NCBI GenBank assembly: GCA_022113835.1
Contig: JAILWY010000020.1
Coordinates: 1,736,001-1,800,000, forward strand
Direction of reading: 5' to 3'
DNA: 64,000 nucleotides
Source of the DNA: Atopsyche davidsoni
Taxonomy: Eukaryota; Arthropoda; Insecta; Trichoptera; Hydrobiosidae
The stretch's first letter is position 1. Every line of letters begins with the position of its first letter. Under the pieces are notes generated by a model. It ran no database searches and was not told the DNA's origin. It worked only from the letters and a program-made list of their open reading frames with translations. Of this stretch, positions 11,842-22,598 are shown in pieces. Both the position numbers and the translations under genes were made by a program.

Positions 11842-11931
11842 TATTTATGCGAACGATCGTTTTCAGGTGTGAACTTTATCATGAGTAAACTGAGAAGTCG
11901 TCTTATTGATGAGAACCTATCCAGGTTCTAA
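11842..11931 (+). pseudogene. hAT-superfamily transposase, C-terminal dimerisation fragment
   Basis: One frame reads YLCERSFSGVNFIMSKLRSR followed by LIDENLSRF and a stop. This matches the pattern of the hAT C-terminal dimerisation domain of ZBED/SCAND3-like transposases (CExxFS, then NxxKSKxRSRLxDExL). Only about 29 residues are intact; upstream sequence is interrupted. The fragment lies about 350 bp left of a hAT-like right terminus, so both probably belong to one decayed element. Confidence 0.65.
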
Positions 11932-12239
11932 AATAAAAATAATTAACAACATAAAAGGAGATCCAAGGACATTAAAAGTTTATCGGTCATTGTCATGATT
12001 AAATTTATAGATAAAAATTTTTACTAAGCACGATTTCATCGATTATTGTATTTTCATTTTTATGTGCGACTTGTAGAAAATATACTCTGATTTTTTGATC
12101 TTAAGTACTTACATATAATTAATAACACTATTTTTTATAATTATTTTTTTATATTACACTTTCTATATCTCATCTTTTTTATGTATCTTTTCAAAATTGT
12201 TAAATTGAGCATTATCAAAGTGTTAAATTATAATAGAGG

Positions 12240-12290
12240 TTTGTTAAATCAATATTTTGGCTCTTTTGTTAATAAATTTGCCGACCCCTG
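12240..12290 (+). mobile_element. hAT-like right terminus
   Basis: The segment ends in TTTGCCGACCCCTG at 12290, the reverse complement of a CAGGGGTCGGCAAA-type hAT terminus. It lies downstream of the transposase fragment at 11842-11931 in the expected orientation. No matching left terminus was found, so the element is truncated or too diverged to see. Confidence 0.5.
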
Positions 12291-12499
12291 ATCTAAGCGA
12301 ACCAGCACCATAAATATTTTTCACGAAGCAATTAAACTAAAAAACTGCCTTTCTACTTATGACTGAAAATTAATTCACTCGTGCTTTTGGGTGTTGTGCT
12401 ATGTTTTGATTTGAAGCTGAAACGTAGGAAGATTCAAAATATAACCTACGAGCGTAGATTAAAATTACAATAGAATAGATTGTATATGTTCGCAAGTTT

Positions 12500-12880
12500 T
12501 TGCAGGTATTGTGTCACCTTTGCCGTGGCCATCTTCAAGTCTCCGCAGCTCGGAAATTTCATTTGAAAGCAGGTGTTTTGATAGCGGCAATCGAAGCTAG
12601 AGTTTCCAAAGTTGCCAGGGAGATATCCAGATGCCTGAAGATGGCCCCGGTTGCGTCGGAAACAATGCGAAGAGATCGCGGCGTCAGGTGAGATCTCACG
12701 GCATGCCGGGCACGCTCTCGAGCGGCGATGTAAATTTTCGAAGAACATGTAAACTTTCTCCCGATCGATATCGGCACGAAAACGTGCGCGGCCTTCAAGA
12801 AGCCACTGGAACCCATAAATAAAACACCTGCCCGTCACGGAGAGAACTTTCAGGCGGATTCCCTGAAATTCAAGGTCAAT
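12500..12880. other. GC-richer region with inverted repeats and overlapping open frames
   Basis: About 380 bp are GC-richer than the flanks and open in several frames on both strands, which is what loss of A/T-rich stop codons produces. Inverted copies of GGCCATCTTCA (near 12529 and, complemented, 12637) bound part of it. None of the translations shows a domain I recognise. It could be an element body adjoining the hAT end at 12929; a protein-coding exon is not supported. Confidence 0.3.
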
Positions 12881-12928
12881 CATTGCAATGTACCATATAT
12901 ATACGCATAACCAAACAAACGCCTGGTA

Positions 12929-13070
12929 CAGTGCTTTTCAACCTTTTTGAATACGCGACCCCTGAGCCTAGGGAATTTAAAGATTGCAGTGTAGTACCTA
13001 CAAGCAATTTTCGTTTTTTTTTTTTTTACCCGCGACCCACAGGTTTAAATTATGTTCATTTTGTGTATAT
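12929..13070 (+). mobile_element. hAT-like left terminus
   Basis: CAGTGCTTTTCAACCTTTTT (12929) followed by a GCGACCCC motif is the classic appearance of hAT non-autonomous termini (CAGTGnTTnTCAACC...CGCGACCCC). A second ACCCGCGACCCACAGG lies near 13028. The 8 bp before the terminus is GCCTGGTA, but no right terminus followed by the same 8 bp was found. Confidence 0.55.
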
Positions 13071-13129
13071 GGGAAAAAGAGCTCTCGCTGAAAAAATGTT
13101 GAATTTTTGTAGTCTATTTTAAGCACATA

Positions 13130-14610
13130 TATAATGGCGTACTACATAATAAATACCATGAGATTTGTTGAATCTTAACTACAGCCTCTTTTCCTTCTTG
13201 AGCACTGAAGCTTCAGGCCACTTGGATTCACTTCATCATCACAAAAGACCAGACATGCGTTTTAAGCCTTTTTAAACCTCACGTGTATACTTTTTATGAT
13301 GATTTTTTTAGGTTATTTTACTTTACACTGAAATCTTCTTTTTCAGGTGGGGTTGGTGACCATCTCACTGAAAACATTTCTTTTGAGACAGTCTCACTGA
13401 TTTGGCAGTACTCCAGACTTCCGGCCATTATCACAAACTCAACATCCATATAAGTTTATTATTTTAGTGCCTCTTTTCATTGATTTTTTTGCTCCATAAT
13501 CAGCTTCAGTAGGCCTAGAAATACTCACCAACTAATAAAGCAAAATTAAACTACCTTTTTATATATATTTATTCGTTTATATGCATACAAAATAAACTGT
13601 GTGAAGATGTTTTACGTTTATTACGACATGATTAATTTACAGTATGGTCAAGTGTATTGCCGATTTGACGCTTTTTTAATACGTTGGCATTTATCTATCG
13701 GTGTTTAATATCAATTTTAATGTATTGCATATTTGGAGAAACAACTCTGTCTTGCATTCTGATATTCCATCCTTTTATGAACACACGCTCATATTTGCGA
13801 TTACCAAAATTCATAAATAATTATGTTAAGGTTAATAAAAAAAAACCCCATAACATTAAAAAAAAACTGCAGAGAATTTTCAGAAGTAAAACTGTGTAAA
13901 ATGTAAAGGAATATTTTAAACAAATAACATTTTGAGTGATTGAATAATGATATTAAGAAATGACCTCTTACGTAGGTTAAGGTTGTCTTTAATATTATTA
14001 TATTATACAATGGAAGCCTTAAAGTTAATGGTGATAGTTAAATGTTACTTAGTCGATAGATCTCATGGTTGATATTAAATATATTATTATTGGCTGATGT
14101 ATATACTGTATTATATGATTTATTATATTTAGGCAGTAATTGTTTTGAAAAAAAATAATAAGCAAGGCCTACTCAACGAATATTGTTTCGTACAGTGCAA
14201 TAATTTTTTATAAAATATACGCAGTAAAATACTCAAATATTTATAATAAAAAATATATTAAATATAATTTGGATAAACTATTAGAAATCGCGGGCGCAAG
14301 GCCTCATTGCTGTTTTGATTCTAAAACATTTTTACGTCTCCTAATTTAGAACTCTGATTGCTGCTTCTATTAAGGATATAATCATTTTTATATTTATCAT
14401 TAAAATACTAGACTATCCATATGAGGGTCTGTTGGAGACCAGCTCTTGCAGCCGACCTTCGTCTCTTTTGTGTGGCCGTCAACTTCTCCGGGTTGCCTGA
14501 CCTTTCATTTGCAACACCGATGATCCGTCACGCCTCTCATCACTGTGCATCATGACCACCCAAGTAATCGGCGATCTTGAATACCACACGACTGGTGCTA
14601 TACTTATACT
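13130..14610. other. AT-rich intergenic sequence
   Basis: It contains one copy of the GGTGACCATCTCACTGAA dispersed motif (about 13350). Otherwise low-complexity AT-rich DNA with no coding support. A GC-richer 150 bp around 14440-14590 is unexplained. Confidence 0.35.
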
Positions 14611-14611
14611 C

Positions 14612-14935
14612 TAGCTTAAAATAATAAACTTGAAGACGTTGAAAAATTTGATAAAATGACGACTTTCAATACCAAAGTTTGTGCAAGTTTTTTTGACACC
14701 TAAATTCTTTGAGTTCTATAATAGATCCATCGGTCATAGTAATCTCCAAATGCCTTAACATCAATTAGTATAACACATATTTATCATATAAAAGTAAATT
14801 TATAAGAAACATAAAAATCTTATCTGTAGAAGGAATGTATCCAAGTTTTGGCATTAAAATATTTTCTATTGGTGCAGTAGGTTTTTCGCAAAATATTTTC
14901 GAAAATATCAAAAAACTCGAACCCCTAAAGGGATA
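14612..14935 (+). repeat. Dispersed repeat family, copy 1 (partial)
   Basis: It shares ordered landmarks with 40104-40570 (plus) and 57320-57795 (minus): GATAAAATGACGACTTT, ACCAAAGTTT, TCATATAAAAGTAAATTTAT, GGAATGTATC, GGTGCAGTAGG and TTTTTCGCAAAA. The upstream third present in the other copies is missing here. The repeat ends a few bases before the minisatellite starts, so the two may be one structure. No open frame is conserved among copies. Confidence 0.75.
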
Positions 14936-14936
14936 G

Positions 14937-16290
14937 CTTATATAACTGTACAAGTTTCTGGCAAATCGAATCAATATATATAACTGCACAAGTTTCAGGC
15001 CAATTGAATCGATAACCTATATGACTAAACAAGTTTCAGGCAGATTGGATCGATAACCTATATATATGACTGATCACGTTTCAGGCAAATTTAATCGATT
15101 ACCTATAAAACTGTACGTGTTTCAGGCAAATTTAATCGATAACCTATATGACTGAACAAGTTTCGGGCAAATTGGATCGAAAACCTATATGACTGAACAA
15201 GTTTCGGGCAAATTGGATCGAAAACCTATATGACTGAACAAGTTTCAGGGAAATTGAATCGATAATCTATATGACTCTATATGTTTCAGGCAAATCGAAT
15301 CAATCTATATAACTGTACAAGCTACAGGCAAATTGAATCAACCTACTATATAACTGAACAAGTTTCAGGTAAATTGAATTCGATAACCTATATGATTGTA
15401 CAAGTTTCATACAAATTGAATCAACCTACTTTATAACTGAACAAGTTTCAGGAAAACTGAATTCGATAACCTATATAACTGTACATGTTTCAGGCAAATT
15501 GGATCGATAACCTATATGACTGTACGAGTTTCCGGCAAATTGAATCGATAACCTATATGATTTTACACGTTTCAGGCAAATCGAATCAACCTACTATATA
15601 ACTGAACAAGTTTTAGGTAAATTGAATTCGAAAACCTATATGACTGTACAAGTTTCAGGCAAATTGAATCAATATATATACTGTACAAGTTTTAGGCAAA
15701 TTGAATTCGATAACCTATATGATTGTACATGTTTCAGACAAATTGAATTCGAAAACCTATATGACTGTACAAGTTTCAGGCAAATCGAATCAATCTATAT
15801 ACTGTACAAGTTTCAGGCAAATCGAATCAACCTACTATATAACTGAACAAGTATCATGTAAATTGAATTCGATAACCTATATGACTGAACAAGTTTCGGG
15901 CAAATTGGATCGAAAACCTATATGACTGTACGAGTTTCCGGCAAATTGAATCGATAACCTATATGATTTTACAAGTTTCAGACAAATTGAATCAACCTAC
16001 TTTATAACTGAACAAGTTTCAGACAAACTGAATTCGATAACCTATATGACTGTACAAGATTCAGGCAAATCGAATCAACCTACTATATAACTGGACATGT
16101 TTCAGGCAAATTGAATCAACCTACTTTATAACTGAACATGTTTCAAGCAAATTGAATTTAACCTAATTAATTGAAATTAATTGAACTTATATGACTTATC
16201 ACGTTTCGGGCAAATTGAATCGATAACCTATATAACTGAACAAGTTTCAGGAAAGTTTAATCGTTAACCAAATCTAACCGAGTTTCAAGC
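14937..16290 (+). repeat. Minisatellite of about 33 units of about 41 bp
   Basis: I count 33 occurrences of the landmark ACAAGTTTCAGGCAAATTGA or close variants, spaced mostly 37-43 bp. Two unit types intermix, one with TCGATAACCTATATGACTG and one with TCAACCTACTATATAACTG, so the array was shuffled by unequal exchange or conversion. Open frames of about 70 codons inside it arise from the repeat itself and should not be read as genes. Confidence 0.95.
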
Positions 16291-16299
16291 AAATCTAAT

Positions 16300-17380
16300 C
16301 GCCGATAGAAACTTCGATCGACCCTGTTTTCAAAGAATGCTCATAAGTCGGTTGACAAATTATGGTGTTTGTCTGGTGTTTTCGGCGGCGACAAGCCACA
16401 CGCGTCCACATTCAGACAATGGACGATGGGGAAAGAGGTCGCCATTGTTCTGCATTACTTCACACTCGCACTAATTGCGGGTCGTAAAGATTTATCGATC
16501 GAGTCGATCACTCACCGCGATCGATCGCTAACTGTTGTTTCTCGATCAATGTCTTTTCGCATTCACGGCCGTAAGCGCAGCTTCTTTGTGTCGATTACTA
16601 ATCTTTTATAAAGTCAAGAACGTTTCTTTTGGACGACAAAAAAAAAACGCAAAGTAAAATCCAAATTATAATAAATTTTAAGACCACGCTGTATATAGTA
16701 CATATAATATCAAAAGTAGGTCTATGAAATATACATATAAAATTTGTATGAAAGGTTTTGTAATGCTGACCTTAACTTTGAAATTTTGCTATCAATTATA
16801 ATCATCTTGTTTCCTGTGCGATTAAATATCAATTGTTTAAAATATTTATAAATATTTTTTAACGATATTGAACTTTAATATTTTTTATATAAAAATGCAA
16901 TATCTACGATAATATCTTGAATCACAGCGAAGTATAAATTTTGATCAAATAAGATAAGTTTTTAAAAGTGCTTTTTTCTTCTCACGGTTTAAATATAAAA
17001 TAAAATAAATTTCGTGATTTTTATTCTGAACTCCCCCAAGAATCGCTTCATCTCATATCCGGTCCACCCACTATAATAAAAGAGATACTGCCTTCAGTAT
17101 TACATGAACTATATATTTTTTTTAAAAATTCAATATCCAAAGTCAGCCTGAAACAAAAAGTTTTATAATAAAATATTTTTTTTCCATCAAATTTCAGTGG
17201 TTCAAGGTTTTCAGGAAATTATTATTTTACACCAGAATCATTTCAGGACTTGAAATGCACGCAGATTCAATCGGTGTAACGGTTCAGGCTGTGCGGGACG
17301 TGACGGACATGTCAATCGAGGGTGTTTCAGTTTCCCAGCCGGTGCAGGTGATTCATTATCCAGTGCAGGCGGACTGCCAA
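16300..17380. other. Flank of the minisatellite; no gene recognised
   Basis: About 16360-16600 is GC-richer and open for about 80 codons on the plus strand, with several CGATCGATC motifs, but no domain or splice context is convincing. A smaller GC-richer patch lies near 17250-17410. The rest is AT-rich. Confidence 0.3.
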
Positions 17381-17386
17381 AAGTGC

Positions 17387-17544
17387 AGTGGCGGAGGAAC
17401 TGAAAAATTAATAAAAATTATAAAAATTTCTAGACCCGCAAATAACGTTTTACGATGGTGTCCTATAAAATAAAAATTCAGGATTTACACATAAAAAAAA
17501 TTAAATGTGTCTTGCTTTGGTTTTGAGCTCCCCGCACGCCACTG
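17387..17544. mobile_element. Possible hAT MITE of the CAGTGGCGTGC family (decayed)
   Basis: CAGTGGCGGAGGAACTG at 17387 and GCACGCCACTG ending at 17544 form short inverted ends about 158 bp apart. This is close to the 174-bp MITE at 31366-31539, which has the same CAGTGGC(A/G)TGC terminus. The left end is diverged after 8 bp and no target duplication matches. Membership is tentative. Confidence 0.35.
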
Positions 17545-17551
17545 TCTATAG

Positions 17552-17630
17552 CAGGGGTGGCCAACCCAAATGATCTCGCGGGCCACTTTGGAAAATCATC
17601 ATAACTCCGCGGGCCGCATATAAAAGTATA
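17552..17630 (+). mobile_element. hAT-like left terminus
   Basis: CAGGGGTGGCCAACC at 17552 followed by CGCGGGCCACTTTGG and CGCGGGCCGC is the standard layout of hAT non-autonomous 5' ends. It starts 8 bases after the CAGTGGCGTGC-type end at 17544, so two unrelated elements sit side by side. A GCGGGCCGCG motif recurs near 18197, which may mark an internal part, but no right terminus is clear. Confidence 0.5.
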
Positions 17631-18049
17631 TATCCCCATATAAAGAAACAAGTAACACTAAAAATTAAATATAAAAAAGATTTAATTTTTAAAATTTTGG
17701 TTGAAGTACGATACATTGGTATTTACTACTTTGGCCATTATAAAATAAATATATTTTGTAAAAGTGTGGGTCGCCTTATTGCATGAAATATTTTCGCCAA
17801 ATCCTGTTATCAAATGCTAAATTATATTGCCATGTATAAAACATTACGTTTTCAAAAGAAAAACTAATGATTTCATTGCATACAATGCAATCAATATATT
17901 TATATGTAAAATAATAATCTCTAGTTTAAAGTTATATTAAATGAAGCTATGCAGTCGTTCAAGAGAATTATTTTTTATTCAGCTATATCAGCAAAACAAC
18001 GACAGACAAAATAATTGACCGATAAAAAAATTGTCCGATGAAAAAGATG

Positions 18050-18170
18050 GTCATCAAAATAAATGACCGATAATTATTGGTCAAAAAAAAATTGACCGAT
18101 AATCATTGGTCAAAAAAAGTTGACCCATAAATTATTGGTCAAAAAAAAATTGACCCAAAATTGGTCACAA
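18050..18170. repeat. Tandem repeat of a small palindrome TTGACC...GGTCAA
   Basis: Three clear units and about two weaker ones of about 27-31 bp alternate A-runs with TTGACCGATAATnATTGGTCAA. Each unit is therefore itself an inverted repeat (TTGACC/GGTCAA arms, A/T-rich centre). Earlier partial units (TTGTCCGATG, ATGGTCATC) begin near 18013. The array abuts a GC-richer segment at 18175. Confidence 0.75.
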
Positions 18171-18174
18171 AAAA

Positions 18175-19451
18175 CCGCCGGAAAAATGTTCATTGCGGGC
18201 CGCGTCGTATCAACGATGTCGTTAAGATCGGTCGCATACAAATCGACACATTTTCGACCGCTGATATTATTGTCACCATTAATATGAACATTTTCTCGCG
18301 ATGTGCAATTGACGGCGGCTCTCCCCTGTCTTCGTTATATCGTTTTTTCGTCGTTTCATTTTCTCCATTGTCTGAGCTGAATGCCTCGTCGAAACGCCAT
18401 CTTACTCTCGCGTGGAATTTATTTCATTCTTTGAGTTTTATATGAGATTCGTGAAATGCCGCGAACGATGAAAAAGCTAGATATCATTTTTTTTTAGGTT
18501 ATCCGGGTTCGAATGTCTCCCGCTTTTGAAATGTAATATATCATTGAATGGAGTCAATCATACGATGACGACTGCGTGGGTCGTGCTATATTGACATCTG
18601 ATTCAATCGTACAAGTCCATTACTTGTGCAACAAATTCCGGTTGTTATGTGCGTTGGCACTGATTGATTTAGTTTCGTATCGTAACCAATATGGCCGACC
18701 TCGAGCTGGTCACAGATAATAATCGCCGGGTATTTTTTTTATCCAGACACGTTAGGAAGTAGCATTGTCAACTGGTGATACTTTTTGCGGTCTGTGGGCA
18801 GGAAACGGAAGAATTGATTTTATGATGCAAAAACACCATGCAATAGTATTATAATGTTTTAGTTGCTGTGTTGCTGAAAATTAAAAACGTTTGTCGCATT
18901 GTCTAAAACGTGTCGCTTAAATATATATTATTGATAGACGCCTTATTGTTAGTGATTGGGTGTAAAGTTGTCTTTTATACATGAGAATTCTTAAAACACC
19001 ATGGCTCAAATAAGAGAGTCTCGCACAGGATGGTAAAAAAGCGGAAGGTGTCCGATTTTGGCTATATTTATCAAAACAATAAATAAAGCATTTTATCGAA
19101 AGGAAAATCGAAGATAAGAGAGTATCGAAAGTAGGAAACTTACGTGGATCCAAAGTATAAAGTACACAGACCCTATTTGATGAAATGGTCACCAACCTCC
19201 TCTGAGGAACACTAAATATACTTTTACGTAAATGCACGAAGAAATGATGATTAATTTATAATAATATAATATTAGGGTAATATTTAAACTTAGTGAAAGT
19301 TACAATGTGTAAATAGTAGGCTTTTTAATAAAAAAAATATTAAATATCATAATTGAGATTAGTATCGAAAATTAATAAATTTACTAAAGTGCCATCTGTG
19401 AAAAATAAAATTAACTTTTTTTTTTTTTAACTTATTATCGTCGTATATGTA

Positions 19452-19483
<32 letters not shown>

Positions 19484-22400
19484 ATGAAGTTTATATGTAA
19501 GAGATGGCGTGTTATCTAGGCATTATTGAAATACCTGCGGGCGTGGAATATTCCATTCACGGCGCATTTCCATTGACTTGTCGAGGTGTATGAAGACGCC
19601 GCCGTCTGGAGATAGATTTCACTTGCTATTCAAATGGACGAGCTCCTAGAATAACCAATGTACGTATAATACAATAATAAATTCCACACACTTTCACGTG
19701 AGATCCTTCGCTACACGCCCGGCATACGCTTACACGCATAAAAATACCGTCGATTAATTAAAAAGGCACTACTATGCACGGAGCCACGACGTCCATTATT
19801 ATTATCATTTCTATAAATAAATAAAAAATATTCAGAGTGGTTGAACGATTCCTGAAAGAACCCGTACTCGGTCTGAAACTATAATAATTTCAAGAATAGA
19901 TTTGGCACAACATCCAATAACGCAGCATTTCTTATAATTCTCTAGTTACTACCCCATTTGATTATAATACATATAAATTATTCCCAAATATCGTACTACA
20001 AAAATCCCACATATTTCATGATTTTAACAATTCAATATATTACCAATAAATATAAAATGCATTCTGCTTTCACTCTTTAATTTTATCAACTATTAAGTAT
20101 TTCAAAAATAATGCAATACTTTTTAAAGTAAGGTTTCATTGTTTTAACTGTTTTTTTTTATTTCTAATGAGCAAATAAATAGATAAATATTCAATATTTT
20201 TAAGCAAACCATTAATTATTTTTGAGATAGTGAAAAAATCGTGCATAAATATATACAGTACTAAGAAAAATAAAATATAAATGTTTATGACATTAAGTAA
20301 CCTTTACATGCGATAAATAAATCACCGGTGATATATTTTATTTATTTATCTATTCAGAAGTCAAATGCAATAAATAGTGCTTCCGAGAAGTCAAAGGCTC
20401 GCTTTGGAATAAAAATTAAATAAAAATTAGTTACGTTAAAATTACAATGGATGAAATGTCAGTGAAAATTAAAATAGCCAATATACCAAAAATATGTAAA
20501 TTAAGAGGATTGAAACAAACAATAATGAAATATGTTTTCTTGAGATTATTTTTTAATAGTCCGTCCGTTCATCTTCATTATAAATAATATTTTAAGTTTT
20601 AGTTTTTGTTAATTATTGTAGCTTTTCAGGTAAAAAAAATCCACGAGAAGTTTTCAGGCATTATTTCATAACATTCATAAGTTAAAGTGTTTTTTTTCCA
20701 ATTACTTATTGGCTGTCTAAATTTGACGATGCCTCTACAAGGCGAAAGAGCTCTTTCCACTTGTGAATAATTTGGTATAATTTTAATTTATACAATAGAG
20801 TACATAATAAGCATATATGTATATTTATTCAAGACTGATTTTAACAAAATATTTTTGTGGTTGCAACATAAATTTAACTCGTTATAAGATCGAAGTTGAA
20901 GATGCAAACTAGTTTTAAATACGAAACGTGACTATGCGAAGGGATATGGAGTTTTAATATGCGTGAAGTGTGGTGAGGTTGCTGTTATGGTGCCTTCCGT
21001 GCATTGACAATGTCGTCTTTTCAACAATTCACTTAAGGTTTTTTACATTTTATCCTCTCAATGGAATTTTATATATTTTTTCGGAATGTAAATTCTACGA
21101 GGTAGAGATATCTATTATTAGAAAATTCCCTTTCCTCGAGTATTATGAACTATTTTTGTAGAATAGGGGTGTGTTTGCTGAATTGTGATAATATCACTAA
21201 TTTCAGTTGTAGCGAAGAGGATAGTAACATAAACAATTTTTTAATCATAATAACGGCGGAGGGAATAGCAATGGAGTGATTTTTTTTCGCATTCATTCAT
21301 TTCGTATTTCGTAGAAATAAAAAATTACGATCAACTGAAATGTATGCTGGTTAAACGTTGTATTTTTTACCTAGCTTACACGTGCACGTTTCAGGTGACC
21401 ACTTGCACGAAAACGTCTCGAGAGAACAGCCCTTTTTTAAACATTGTAATGCAAGTAGATGTAGCTCTGCGGTTTATGTTTAAGTGTCGTTTATGTTATT
21501 TGGAATAACAGTGTAAGCATTTCATAAATGATCTTTTTATTTATATATTTAATCTCTCGTTATAACAAACATTTTAGTAATCCTTGGACCAAATATTTTC
21601 TCTACCCTTGAGCAGCTGTTGTCTAATTGGTCAGAATTTCGCATCCGATATTCTGATCTACTAGAACAGAAACAGTGCTTATTGACAATTTGTTGCTGCG
21701 TTACTTATCAAATATATAATACAATATAGTCTTAACATCTTCATGAAGATTTACATCAACTAAAATCTTTTTTAAATAATTGACATCTTCAGTGATCGTC
21801 TCCATGATATCAAAGTGATCCATTTTATTATTGATTTCAAGGTGTATATTTTCAACTTGACAGCTATCCATGAGCATGTCGTAGAAATCTCAAGAAAAAA
21901 GAACAAGTTGTAGAGAATTAAAAATAAATTTAGATTTAAAATACTCGTTACATAAAATTTATTTGCAATATTCAATATCTAGAAACTCCGTCCATAAAGT
22001 TCTCCGCATCATTAGGCCATCATTTACAGGTAGACAGAAGTTGGCAAGGAATTACTGCGATTAGTCAGGGAACTTTCGGTTATCCTGATAAATATACTGC
22101 CTGCAGCCATTTCAGGCATCGTGCCAACATATTAATAAACTTCTTTAGTAACCACTTATCATTTTTTGTCTTCCAACTTTTGCTTCCGGTATTGGGCCGC
22201 CCTCAAAGATTGAAGATGGCCAATTAGATTCCCTGAAAAGCACCGTGACCGAAACAACGGAGGACAATAACTGAAGGTTGGTGTTCAATTCATATTAACT
22301 CAACAGTAGATTTATTATCGGAAGATTAATTCAAATAGGCAAACCAAGCTTTTAGGTGCTACCGACTCCGTGAAAGCGCTCTACGCGCATTTTTTTTTTT

Positions 22401-22560
22401 AAATGTCATTTCTTTAAGTCCGCAAACTTGAATAAAAAAATTAACCATAGTGGAAAATGGTGACATTTTTTTGTTGCGATTCGTTGGTCGGATGATATTC
22501 TGATCATGTGTAAACATAAAGATAAAAGTAAAGAAAATAAAAGTCACTATCAATTTTTAT
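18175..22560. other. Long gene-free AT-rich stretch
   Basis: No exon with convincing splice sites is seen. GC-richer patches occur at about 18175-18480 and 19500-19640. The open frames at 18161-18445 and 18917-19237 have no recognised domain and are treated as chance. Confidence 0.35.
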
Positions 22561-22573
22561 ATTATTTTAGTGT

Positions 22574-22579
22574 TTTATT
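22574..22579 (-). terminator. RpL7A: Poly(A) signal of RpL7A
   Basis: AATAAA on the minus strand, 19 nt past the TAG stop at 22599-22601. This is a normal position for a very short ribosomal-protein 3' UTR. Confidence 0.7.
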
Positions 22580-22598
22580 ATTTAAAGTATCCTGTCTC

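Noticed and set aside
12446..12883. 145-codon frame and overlapping frames
   Set aside because: Open in several frames on both strands because the island is GC-richer; no domain or splice support.
15622..15925. Repetitive 74-codon frames
   Set aside because: They are created by the 41-bp minisatellite unit and change frame with each indel.
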